NCBI GenBank assembly: GCA_024405075.1
Contig: JAKSPG010000012.1
Location: forward strand, 1 to 17,285
Source of the DNA: Elusimicrobiaceae bacterium
GTDB taxonomy: Bacteria > Elusimicrobiota > Elusimicrobia > Elusimicrobiales > Elusimicrobiaceae
Reading direction: 5' to 3'
DNA: 17,285 nt
Position 1 is the stretch's first letter. Each line of letters begins with the position of its first letter. The position numbers and the translations under genes are program-made. A model generated the notes under the pieces. That model worked only from the letters and a program-made list of their open reading frames with translations. It was not told where the DNA came from and made no database searches. Shown here in pieces: positions 6,567 through 13,062 of the stretch.

Positions 6567-6613
6567 ACACACCTCTACTGCCGGCCCGTCCTTACCGGTC
6601 GGGCGGCCCATAT

Positions 6614-6627
6614 GGTATAGTATACCA
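6614..6627 (-). promoter_or_regulatory. extended -10 promoter overlapping a palindrome, upstream of the marC-led operon
   Basis: The perfect palindrome GGTATA-G-TATACC (6614-6626) contains TATACT on the minus strand (6624-6619), preceded by TGG, which forms an extended -10. The expected start is near 6612, giving a leader of about 46 nt that includes GCCCG/CGGGC arms (6584-6588 and 6600-6604). The palindrome is a candidate operator for a dimeric repressor. No clear -35 is visible. Confidence 0.5.
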
Positions 6628-6706
6628 AAAATTGACCGCCTGCGCCCGTCCTGGCGAGCTAACCTTTTTTACCGGTTGTGCATGCGTATACGTCCCCCCC
6701 AATTTT

Positions 6707-6715
6707 TGGTAAGAT
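6707..6715 (+). promoter_or_regulatory. extended -10 promoter of the clc gene (leaderless)
   Basis: TGG-TAAGAT (6707-6715) ends seven bases before the A of the ATG at 6722. The expected transcription start is therefore at or next to the start codon. No Shine-Dalgarno sequence precedes the ATG, only T- and A-rich bases after a C7 run. This supports a leaderless mRNA. Confidence 0.5.
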
Positions 6716-6721
6716 AATAAT

Positions 6722-8092
6722 ATGTTTGATGAACCCAAAAATAATGTCGTGCGAATTATTAAATGGTTTGTGTTAGCCACGCTCATCGGCGTGGTGGTGG
6801 GCACGTTGGATGCGCTGTTTCTAAAAGCGTTGGATGCTTCCATTCGCTGGCGCAATACTATCCCTTATTTTTATTTAGGTTTGCCGCTTGCGCTGTACGT
6901 AGTGGCGTTGCTTTCACGCAAAGTGGCCCCGCGGCACAAAGATTATTCTACCGATGCAGTTATACATAAAATCAATGCTTACGAGCCGGTTTCGTTTATT
7001 TCCATTGTAAAAGGGTTTTTCCTATCCATCTTTACCATGGTAACCGGCGGCTCGGCCGGGAAGGAAGCCCCGTGTGCCGATGTGGGGGCTGGGATTTCTT
7101 CCCTGCTGGCCCGTGGGTTAAAAATGAATTTGCAGGACCAACGCAAACTGATGATTTGCGGCGTCAGTGCCGGTTTTGCGGGCGTATTTGGCGTACCGAT
7201 ATCGGGGGCGTTATTCGGGCTGGAAGTATTATGGGTAGGACATATTTTTTACGAAGTCATGTTCCCCGCGCTGGTAGCCGGAATTACATCGTTTCAGATT
7301 ACCTCTTTATTAGGCGTAAACTACATTTACCACCCGCTTCATTTTGTGCCTGTATTTTCAGAAAAATTCTTTATTAAGATGATTATCGCCGGGATGTGCT
7401 TCGGGCTGATATCCGTATTATTTATTGAAATTTCCAAATTCATGCGGGTGTTGTTTCGTTACCTGGTGCAACGATTTCACCTATTCGCCACGTGCGTAAT
7501 AGGCGGCTTATTGCTTATTGTAATTGCCTATGCCACGTCGCCTTTGTATTTAGGCCTGGGGCTGGCCGGTATTGACGGACCGTTAAGCGGCGCGCCGCTG
7601 GAGTCCCCTTTTGGTTTTCTGTATAAGATTCTCACGACCTCTATCACATTTGCGGCCGGCGGGGTGGGTGGTATTGTAACGCCGATTTTCTTTGTGGGTG
7701 CCCAGGCCGGGGCCATGCTCTCCGACTTTCTAGCCGTAGACTCGGCCACGCTGGCCGCGTTGGGGTTGGTATCGGTGCTCGCAGGTTGTGCCAATACGCC
7801 GCTGGCGGCCAGCATTATGGCCATTGAGCTTTTCGGCGCAGATATTGCTCCGTACGCGGCCGTGTCGTGTGTGATTAGTTTTTTGGTGACCGGACAGCAA
7901 AGCGTCTACCCCAGCCAACGCATTTCGTGGGATAGCGGTAAAACGGTAGACCAACACCCGGCCGCGCCTGTCAACTATGGCCGCCGGGCAACGGACCAAA
8001 CCTCCACCCTTCCCCGTAAGACCTTATTTAAAAAAGCCTGGCGGGAAATGACACACCATTTAATTCCGCACCGTACCGATAAAAAATCTTAG
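6722..8092 (+). CDS. ClC-family anion transporter or channel
   Basis: The 456-residue protein has the ClC core. GGSAGKEAP (109-117) holds the gating glutamate, Glu115. GVFGVPISGALFGLEVL (154-170) and GGVGGIVTPIFFVGA (313-327) are the second and third selectivity-filter segments. ANTPLAASIMAIELFG follows, and a tyrosine in SVYPSQ (around 396) matches the anion-coordinating Tyr. The classic GSGIP loop is replaced by DYSTDAVI (74-81). The residue aligned with the internal proton glutamate of the E. coli exchanger (second E of IIEEM) is Val169, as in channel-type ClCs. No CBS domains are present; the last 50 residues are polar and cytoplasmic. The gene is divergent from the marC operon and is closed by a strong hairpin. 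It could be a channel or a proton-uncoupled carrier. Confidence 0.93.
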   Translation: MFDEPKNNVVRIIKWFVLATLIGVVVGTLDALFLKALDASIRWRNTIPYFYLGLPLALYVVALLSRKVAPRHKDYSTDAVIHKINAYEPVSFISIVKGFFLSIFTMVTGGSAGKEAPCADVGAGISSLLARGLKMNLQDQRKLMICGVSAGFAGVFGVPISGALFGLEVLWVGHIFYEVMFPALVAGITSFQITSLLGVNYIYHPLHFVPVFSEKFFIKMIIAGMCFGLISVLFIEISKFMRVLFRYLVQRFHLFATCVIGGLLLIVIAYATSPLYLGLGLAGIDGPLSGAPLESPFGFLYKILTTSITFAAGGVGGIVTPIFFVGAQAGAMLSDFLAVDSATLAALGLVSVLAGCANTPLAASIMAIELFGADIAPYAAVSCVISFLVTGQQSVYPSQRISWDSGKTVDQHPAAPVNYGRRATDQTSTLPRKTLFKKAWREMTHHLIPHRTDKKS

Positions 8093-8111
8093 CGGACAGT
8101 TTTCTTTCTTG

Positions 8112-8151
8112 TTACAGCCCGGTTTAATTCGTTAAACCGGGCTGTAATTTT
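8112..8151 (+). terminator. intrinsic terminator of the clc gene
   Basis: A perfect 16-bp stem (8112-8127 with 8132-8147) closes on the tetraloop TTCG and is followed by TTTT. It lies 20 bases past the clc stop and insulates the pilin promoter downstream. The symmetric stem (TTACAGCC.../...GGCTGTAA) would also fold on the other strand. Confidence 0.9.
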
Positions 8152-8171
8152 GGCAGGCCGGCAATTTTTCC

Positions 8172-8199
8172 TTGACAAATCAAAAAAAAAAACGATAAT
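8172..8199 (+). promoter_or_regulatory. promoter of pilin 3 with poly-A spacer
   Basis: A perfect TTGACA (8172-8177) is followed after 16 bases by GATAAT (8194-8199). The spacer contains a run of 11 A (8182-8192). The leader that follows, GTAGGTAGTTTTATTTTTAGGAGA, is almost the same as at pilin 4, whose run is one A shorter. Start point expected near 8206. Confidence 0.8.
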
Positions 8200-8261
8200 G
8201 TAGGTAGTTTTATTTTTAGGAGAATTTTATGCAAACAAAAAAAGGTTTTACTCTTATTGAA
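8172..8261 (+). repeat. shared pilin expression block, copy 1
   Basis: This segment, from the -35 through codon 11, matches 12973-13062 with only a handful of substitutions and small indels, including the poly-A run and the spacing before ATG. Beyond codon 11 the two genes differ at many third positions although the protein stays nearly identical to residue 32. The DNA-level conservation is therefore centred on the promoter, leader and first codons. Confidence 0.85.
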
Positions 8262-8708
8262 CTTCTCGTCGTCGTACTCATCATTGGCATACTCGCTGCG
8301 GTAGCTCTGCCGCAGTATCAAAAGACAGTGGAAAAAGCTCGGGCCGTAGAAGCAGTTACAATTTTGCAAGCTGTCAGTAACGCACAAGAAATATATTATT
8401 TAGCTAACAACGAGTACGTTACAACTGCCAATTTGGAAGAATTGTCTCTTGAAGTGCCGACACAGACAAACTTTTATCAAATAGGATGCACATGGCACGG
8501 AACGTGTCTCGCAACTCCCGCTGACACCGAAAAACACCCTTCGTTTGAATTTTACCTTCAACACGGCAATGCAAGTTTGTGGCGCGGGAAACACTGGTGC
8601 AGAGCAATCACCGTGGGAAGCCTGGCACAGGAAATATGCAAATCCATGGGAAAGCTAGATCAAGATACAGGTCTAGGAGCCCTGGGAACCCATTACATTA
8701 TTAACTAA
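8229..8708 (+). CDS. type IV pilin-like protein (pilin 3)
   Basis: The 159-residue product begins MQTKKG^FTLIELLVVVLII, a class III prepilin signal cut after Gly6. Glu is at mature position 5, ALPQYQK follows, and a long amphipathic helix runs to about residue 60. The globular part has four cysteines (GCTW, GTCL, HWCR, EICK), enough for two disulfides. AGGAGA lies five bases before the ATG. The gene is monocistronic, with a strong promoter upstream and a hairpin 6 bases after the stop. It is nearly identical to pilin 4 over the first 32 residues but unrelated in sequence after about residue 75. It is probably one of a family of pilins with variable heads; which pilus it joins is unknown. Confidence 0.93.
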   Translation: MQTKKGFTLIELLVVVLIIGILAAVALPQYQKTVEKARAVEAVTILQAVSNAQEIYYLANNEYVTTANLEELSLEVPTQTNFYQIGCTWHGTCLATPADTEKHPSFEFYLQHGNASLWRGKHWCRAITVGSLAQEICKSMGKLDQDTGLGALGTHYIIN

Positions 8709-8743
8709 CAAAAAACGCACAAAACAAATTTTGTTTTGTGCGT
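8709..8743 (-). terminator. intrinsic terminator of the cysS operon
   Basis: ACGCACAAAACAA (8715-8727) pairs perfectly with TTGTTTTGTGCGT (8731-8743). On the minus strand the stem is followed by a T-run (complement of 8710-8715), giving a standard terminator about 22 bases past the cysS stop. On the plus strand there is no U-tract, so for pilin 3 it would act mainly as a 3' stabilising stem. Confidence 0.85.
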
Positions 8744-8764
8744 GTAGTAAAAAATTAGCAAACA

Positions 8765-10153
8765 CTATTTTTTAGTTACTTCCTGGCCTTTGGGGGTATC
8801 TTTTACCACATACCCCGCGTGCAAAATAGCGTCGCGCAACTCGTCCGATTTCTTCCAATCTTTGGCTTTACGCGCCGCGGCCCGTTCGTCCAGCAACGCT
8901 TGCACTTCGGTGGGGATTTCCGCTCGGGGCCTTTCCGTTTCTACCAGCAAATCAAGTGCCAGTATCGTATCGGCAAACGCCACACAAGCGCGTTTTTCGG
9001 CCGCTGTTAAATCCGCACTGCGTAACACTTCCCACACCAATGCTAATGCTTTGGGCGCGTTCAAATCGTCTTCCATCGCGGCGATGAATTTATCTTTCCA
9101 CGCTTGGACGTTGGGCGTGAGTTGTTGTTCTGCACCTAATTGTTTGACGGCAGAACGCAAGTTTTTTAAACTCTTGGCGGCACTGTCCAAACTTTCGTAC
9201 GAAAATTCCAACTGCGTGCGGTAATGCGCTCCCAAACATAAGTAGCGGTACGCCAACGGCTCATACCCTTTTTCGCGTAGCACATCCACCGTCACAAACG
9301 TGCCGCCGGACTTAGACATTTTGCCCGAGCGTAAAATTAAAAATTCGCCATGCACCCAGTAGTTGACGTATTTTTTCCCGGTGGCGGCTTCGCTCTGGGC
9401 GATTTCGTTAGTGTGGTGAATCATCACGTGGTCAATGCCGCCACAATGGATATCCAGCGTGTGGCCCAAATACTTCATGGCCATGGCCGAGCACTCAATA
9501 TGCCAGCCGGGGAAACCGACTCCCCACGGGCTGTCCCACTCCATTTGGCGTTTTTTATCTTTGGGGGAAAATTTCCACAAGGCAAAATCGGTCGGGTTGC
9601 GTTTTTCGCCACTCATTTCCACGCGCGCGCCACCCTGTAAACCGTCCAAATGCGCCCGGCCGACCAGCGCGCCGTAACGCTCAAATTTAGACGTATCGTA
9701 ATAAATCCCGTCTGACGTGCGGTACGTGTACCCTTTTTCTTCCAACGTTTTGACTAGATCAATCATTTGCGCAATATGCTCGGTGGCTCGGCTGATAACC
9801 GTAGGCCGTGTGCAGTGCAAGGCATCGTAATCTTGCCAAAATTTTTGCTCGTAGAATTTAGCGATGTCCCACGCGCTTTTACCTTCGCGCGCCGCGCCTA
9901 GCTCCATTTTATCTTCACCTTCGTCGCCGTCGGACACCAAATGGCCCACATCCGTTACGTTCATCACGTGTACAAGCGGATAATGCAACCGAATGGTGCG
10001 GGCCAGTAAATCTTCAAAAATGTACGTGCGCAAATTGCCGATGTGCGCATAGTTATACACCGTCGGCCCACAGCAATACATCGTTACCCGCGTAGGTTGT
10101 TGCGGAACAAATTCTTCTTTGCGCCGCCCGGCCGTGTTGTATAAGCGGATCAT
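8765..10153 (-). CDS. cysS: cysteinyl-tRNA synthetase
   Basis: The 462-residue enzyme charges tRNA-Cys with cysteine in the cytoplasm. It has the class I signatures: HIGN (37-40, the HIGH motif) in CGPTVYNYAHIGNLRTY, with Cys28 as the first zinc ligand, GWHIECSAM and HCGGIDHVMIHHTNE for the other zinc and active-site residues, and KMSKS near residue 270. A DALR-like C-terminal helical domain ends with a lysine-rich tail. The length is normal for the family. The start overlaps the TGA of the upstream lipoprotein gene by four bases (ATGA), so translation is coupled. It is the last gene of the yacL-ispDF-lipoprotein-cysS operon, comparable to the yacL-ispD-ispF-...-cysS order of Firmicutes. Confidence 0.98.
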   Translation of the reverse strand: MIRLYNTAGRRKEEFVPQQPTRVTMYCCGPTVYNYAHIGNLRTYIFEDLLARTIRLHYPLVHVMNVTDVGHLVSDGDEGEDKMELGAAREGKSAWDIAKFYEQKFWQDYDALHCTRPTVISRATEHIAQMIDLVKTLEEKGYTYRTSDGIYYDTSKFERYGALVGRAHLDGLQGGARVEMSGEKRNPTDFALWKFSPKDKKRQMEWDSPWGVGFPGWHIECSAMAMKYLGHTLDIHCGGIDHVMIHHTNEIAQSEAATGKKYVNYWVHGEFLILRSGKMSKSGGTFVTVDVLREKGYEPLAYRYLCLGAHYRTQLEFSYESLDSAAKSLKNLRSAVKQLGAEQQLTPNVQAWKDKFIAAMEDDLNAPKALALVWEVLRSADLTAAEKRACVAFADTILALDLLVETERPRAEIPTEVQALLDERAAARKAKDWKKSDELRDAILHAGYVVKDTPKGQEVTKK

Positions 10154-10707
10154 AAATTAGCCTCTTGCAATAAACCTTGGTACGTGCTGTAAATGGTTTG
10201 GAAAAACAAGCTGCAGGCTTTTTGCCCGTTGTCGTTGGCAGAGCGTTCGCTCATGCGGCAGTGTATTTGCACGTCGGAAAGCGGATTAACAGCCCCCACA
10301 CTGCTTAACGCGTACGTAAACCCTGTGGGTTGGTAAGCGCGCAGGGCTTTGGCATAGGCGGTATCTACGGCTTTTCTGAAAAGCGGCATTTTCTTATCGG
10401 GGATTTGACCCAACTGAAATTTGCGCGAAGAAACCGTGATCACCACATCGCCGTAGCGGCTGTAGGAACTGGTTAATTTTTCGGAAGTAAAATCTTCATC
10501 ATCTCCTAATTCTTCATCCTGCGATTGGGTGGCCGCGGTATTTTGCGCGGTAGGCACGGAGGAGGTAAACTCATAATACGCTTCGTTCCCGTTATAATGC
10601 GCGTAATTGATGCCCTGGGTTACTCTTTTGCTGCTGCGAAATGAAGTTCCCCCGTTGCATGCACATAAAAGGGCAATTACTACCCCCCCTACAAACAACT
10701 TTTTCAT
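10150..10707 (-). CDS. predicted lipoprotein of unknown function
   Basis: The 185-residue protein begins MKKLFVGGVVIALLCAC, a signal peptide with a lipobox (LCAC, lipidated Cys17). After a polar, acidic low-complexity stretch (about 55-80) comes a region RYGDVVITVSSRKFQLGQ with a helical C-terminal part. The C-terminal half contains two cysteines (IHCRM, ACSLF). I recognise no family. The start at 10707 has AGGAG (10717-10713) five bases upstream, next to the TAA of ispDF. It lies between ispDF and cysS with a 2-base gap on one side and a 4-base overlap on the other, so it is firmly within the operon. It may be specific to this lineage; no functional link to isoprenoid or tRNA genes is evident. 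Confidence 0.85.
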   Translation of the reverse strand: MKKLFVGGVVIALLCACNGGTSFRSSKRVTQGINYAHYNGNEAYYEFTSSVPTAQNTAATQSQDEELGDDEDFTSEKLTSSYSRYGDVVITVSSRKFQLGQIPDKKMPLFRKAVDTAYAKALRAYQPTGFTYALSSVGAVNPLSDVQIHCRMSERSANDNGQKACSLFFQTIYSTYQGLLQEANL

Positions 10708-10709
10708 AC

Positions 10710-11864
10710 TTACTCCTGTGATGTAATCTTGACCGTAGCCACTGCGTGGCACATGGCCGCTTCGCCGCGGCCGATTTCGCCTACCCGCTCGTGACTTTTG
10801 GATTTAAAACTGACGTTGGCAAGCGGTATTTCAAACACGCGCGCCAAACTTGCACGCACCGTATCGTAATGCGGCTTGATTTTGGGTTCTTCGGTGATCA
10901 GGGTGGCATCTATATGTTCGATTTCCGCCCCGTGCCCGCGCAATACTTCCAGCACTTTTTTGGCAATCGTTACGCTGGAAATACCCTTGATGGACGCATC
11001 CGTCGGCGGGAACAAAATACCAATTTCCCCCGCACACACCGCACCTAACAGCGCATCGCAAATAGCGTGTAAGACCACATCGCCGTCGCTATGACCCAAA
11101 AAGCCTTTCGTGTGGGCAATTTCCGCCCCGCCAATAAATAATTTACGCCCCGGCTCCATGCGGTGCAAATCAAAACCAAAACCTGTACGGTGTGTTACTT
11201 GTTTTTCCACCAGTGCCTCCGCAAAAATTAAATCTTCCGGCGTGGTAATTTTGATATTTTTATAGTCCGATTTTACCAGCCGCACCTTAACGCCTGTTTT
11301 TTCCACCAGTTGCGACTCGTCGGTGGCGTCTGTTTGCGCGCCGAACTTTTCCAACGCGTTTTGCAACACTTCGCGCCGATATGCCTGCGGCGTTTGGGCC
11401 GCCCACAAGGTGGAACGGTCCAACGTGCGGGTGACAAAATCTTGCTCGCCTGTTTTGATAGTATCCTTGACAGGCACGGCCAGCACTGCGGCCCCATAAG
11501 TTTGCGCCGTTTGCAAGCAAGCGGCAATGTGTTGGGGGTTAACTAACGGGCGCGCCCCGTCGTGCACGGCCACGGTATCTGCTTGCGGGTCCACGCAGGC
11601 AAAACCGTTTTTAACTGATTCCAGCCGCGTATCTCCCGGTAGTGCATACGTTACCGCATCGGCGTACGGTGCTAATGCCGGGCGGTTTTCGGGCGGCGTA
11701 ACAACGATAATTTGCCGCACCGCCGGCACTTGCTTAAAAGCTTCTATCGTACGCGCCAGCGCGGGTTTGCCGCCCAGCGGAAGCATCTGCTTGGGGCGGC
11801 CCATGCGGCTGCCGCTACCTCCCGCTACAATCACTACAGACGAAAACCCTGCCGGATGCTGCAT
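10710..11864 (-). CDS. ispDF: bifunctional IspD-IspF enzyme of the MEP pathway
   Basis: The 384-residue protein fuses two enzymes of non-mevalonate isoprenoid synthesis. Residues about 1-222 are IspD (MEP cytidylyltransferase): VIVAGGSGSRMGRPKQ, DTRLESVKNGF, VHDGARPLV, and TDESQLVEK. Residues about 224-384 are IspF (MECDP synthase): GFGFDLHRM with the metal-binding Asp and His, GHSDGDVVLHAICDALLGA, and the end SHERVGEIGRGEAAMCHAVATV. IspE, acting between them, is not in this window. ATG at 11864 is preferred to a TTG at 11888, which would overlap yacL by 17 bases. No strong Shine-Dalgarno sequence precedes it, and the stop of yacL is seven bases upstream, so coupling is likely. Its product IPP would feed undecaprenyl phosphate, the carrier expected for the GT2/GT-C pair. 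Confidence 0.96.
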   Translation of the reverse strand: MQHPAGFSSVVIVAGGSGSRMGRPKQMLPLGGKPALARTIEAFKQVPAVRQIIVVTPPENRPALAPYADAVTYALPGDTRLESVKNGFACVDPQADTVAVHDGARPLVNPQHIAACLQTAQTYGAAVLAVPVKDTIKTGEQDFVTRTLDRSTLWAAQTPQAYRREVLQNALEKFGAQTDATDESQLVEKTGVKVRLVKSDYKNIKITTPEDLIFAEALVEKQVTHRTGFGFDLHRMEPGRKLFIGGAEIAHTKGFLGHSDGDVVLHAICDALLGAVCAGEIGILFPPTDASIKGISSVTIAKKVLEVLRGHGAEIEHIDATLITEEPKIKPHYDTVRASLARVFEIPLANVSFKSKSHERVGEIGRGEAAMCHAVATVKITSQE

Positions 11865-11871
11865 AAAAATG

Positions 11872-12819
11872 TTATTTGACCTTGGCAAAAATCATACGGC
11901 CGGAAGAAGTTTGTAAAATGGAGTACACGGCTACTTCCACCCGTTTACCGATAGAACGGCGGCCGTCTTCCACAACTACCATAGTGCCGTCATCTAAATA
12001 GCCGATGCCTTGCTCTTTTTCTTTGCCTTCTTTCATCACGAATAAAGACATGCTTTCCCCGGGTAATACCACCGGTTTAAGAGCCGTAGTTAAATCAGCG
12101 ATGTTTAACGCAATTATATTTTGCAGTACCGCTGCTTTGTTTACGTTAAAATCTAATGTGACGACCTCGGCATCTAAACTTTTAGCCAATTTGACAATAC
12201 GCTCCTGCGCGGTGGGAGCTTTGACGTTTTTGTTAGTAACACGTACGGTAATCTCTTTGAGTTCTTGCAGACGGGCCGCTACATCCAACCCGCGGCGGCC
12301 GCGCGCGCGTTCCAACGGATCGTTAGACGAAGCCATTTTGTTAAGTTCATCCAACACAAACACCGGTAGTACGATGATACCCGGTAAAAAGTTGATTTCG
12401 CACAAATCCACGATGCGCCCATCAATAAGTGCGGTGATATCTGCTACTTTTAAGTGATGCCCTTTGAGAGAAAGTCCTTCCAACTCACGCGATTTAAAGA
12501 TACTGGCTACCACGCCGAAAACAAGTAGTCCGATTTTAATTTTAGAAGCATACAACATCCACCAAGCCAGGGCTTCTTTATGTTCCAAACGGACCACGCT
12601 GTAATCCAAGAGCGCAAAGAGCATATAACCCATTAAGAACCCGGTACAAACAATCATAATTTTAATCAAGCGCAGGCGTTTAAAAAGCACTTCCCCCGCT
12701 ACGACGATTGCCCCACACAAAAGCCCGCCGAGCAGCGTCATCCAATCCTGCTTGATAAAATCATAAGTCAAAAGCGGAAAAGCCACTAACGTAGCGAAAC
12801 GAAAAATCCAAATTGGCAT
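11872..12819 (-). CDS. yacL: YacL-like membrane PIN/TRAM-domain protein
   Basis: The 315-residue protein has four N-terminal membrane helices (to about 105). A PIN-like nuclease domain follows: TALIDGRIVDLCE, LPVFVLDELNKMA, RGRRGLDV and VVTLDFNVNKAA, with conserved acidic residues. A C-terminal TRAM-like RNA-binding domain (about 250-310) has the sequence YLDDGTMVVVEDGR. It is a probable membrane-tethered RNase; the family's substrate is poorly known. The start at 12819 follows AGGAGG by four bases; the upstream in-frame TTG at 12846 is rejected. In Firmicutes the order is radA-disA-yacL-ispD-ispF. Here radA lies on the other side of an inverted pilin gene, and no disA is seen in the window. 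Confidence 0.94.
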   Translation of the reverse strand: MPIWIFRFATLVAFPLLTYDFIKQDWMTLLGGLLCGAIVVAGEVLFKRLRLIKIMIVCTGFLMGYMLFALLDYSVVRLEHKEALAWWMLYASKIKIGLLVFGVVASIFKSRELEGLSLKGHHLKVADITALIDGRIVDLCEINFLPGIIVLPVFVLDELNKMASSNDPLERARGRRGLDVAARLQELKEITVRVTNKNVKAPTAQERIVKLAKSLDAEVVTLDFNVNKAAVLQNIIALNIADLTTALKPVVLPGESMSLFVMKEGKEKEQGIGYLDDGTMVVVEDGRRSIGKRVEVAVYSILQTSSGRMIFAKVK

Positions 12820-12838
12820 ACAACCTCCTAGAAAATTT

Positions 12839-12854
12839 GGGGACAAGAATCCCC
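12839..12854 (-). promoter_or_regulatory. small hairpin in the yacL leader
   Basis: GGGGA (12839-12843) and TCCCC (12850-12854) can pair around six bases, just upstream of the Shine-Dalgarno sequence at 12829-12824. The stem is short and no U-tract follows on the minus strand. It may affect translation start, but the evidence is weak. Confidence 0.3.
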
Positions 12855-12871
12855 TTTATAAAGTCCCTTAT

Positions 12872-12880
12872 ATTTTAGCA
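12872..12880 (-). promoter_or_regulatory. extended -10 promoter of the yacL-ispDF-cysS operon
   Basis: On the minus strand TGC-TAAAAT (12880-12872) matches an extended -10. The start point is expected near 12865, giving a leader of about 45 nt before the ATG at 12819. No good -35 is found at 17 bases. It is divergent from the pilin 4 promoter. Confidence 0.45.
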
Positions 12881-12972
12881 CTTTTTAAGGAAAGGATGAA
12901 AGCAAATCAAATGCAAGAATGCCCCGGATCTACCTGCCGGATTACCCCAGAAACCGGAAAAACGGATTTTGC

Positions 12973-12999
12973 TTGACATATCAAAAAAAAAACGATAAT
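12973..12999 (+). promoter_or_regulatory. promoter of pilin 4 with poly-A spacer
   Basis: TTGACA (12973-12978) and GATAAT (12994-12999) are separated by 15 bases that include a run of 10 A (12983-12992). At pilin 3 the same elements are 16 apart with 11 A. If TAATGT is taken as the -10 instead, the spacers are 17 and 18. Confidence 0.8.
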
Positions 13000-13062
13000 G
13001 TAGGGAGTTTTATTTTTAGGAGATTTTCTATGCAAACAAAAAAAGGATTCACTCTTATTGAG
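12973..13062 (+). repeat. shared pilin expression block, copy 2
   Basis: Counterpart of 8172-8261: the same -35, A-run, -10, leader (GTAGGGAGTTTTATTTTTAGGAGA) and first codons. It differs by one A, a few substitutions and one extra base before the ATG. Upstream of the -35 and downstream of codon 11 the two loci diverge. Confidence 0.85.

Noticed and set aside
6567..6721. Terminator or small RNA in the divergent marC/clc region
   Set aside because: Inverted pieces (CGCC/GGCG, GCCCG/CGGGC) are short and no complete sRNA promoter-terminator pair is seen.
11310..11916. Plus-strand frames antisense to ispDF
   Set aside because: The minus strand encodes a complete, motif-rich IspD-IspF; the antisense frames have no ribosome sites or family features.
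12919..13029. N-terminal extension of pilin 4 to an ATG at 12919
   Set aside because: It would cross the promoter; AGGAGA and the conserved MQTKKGFTLIE start at 13030 decide the gene start.
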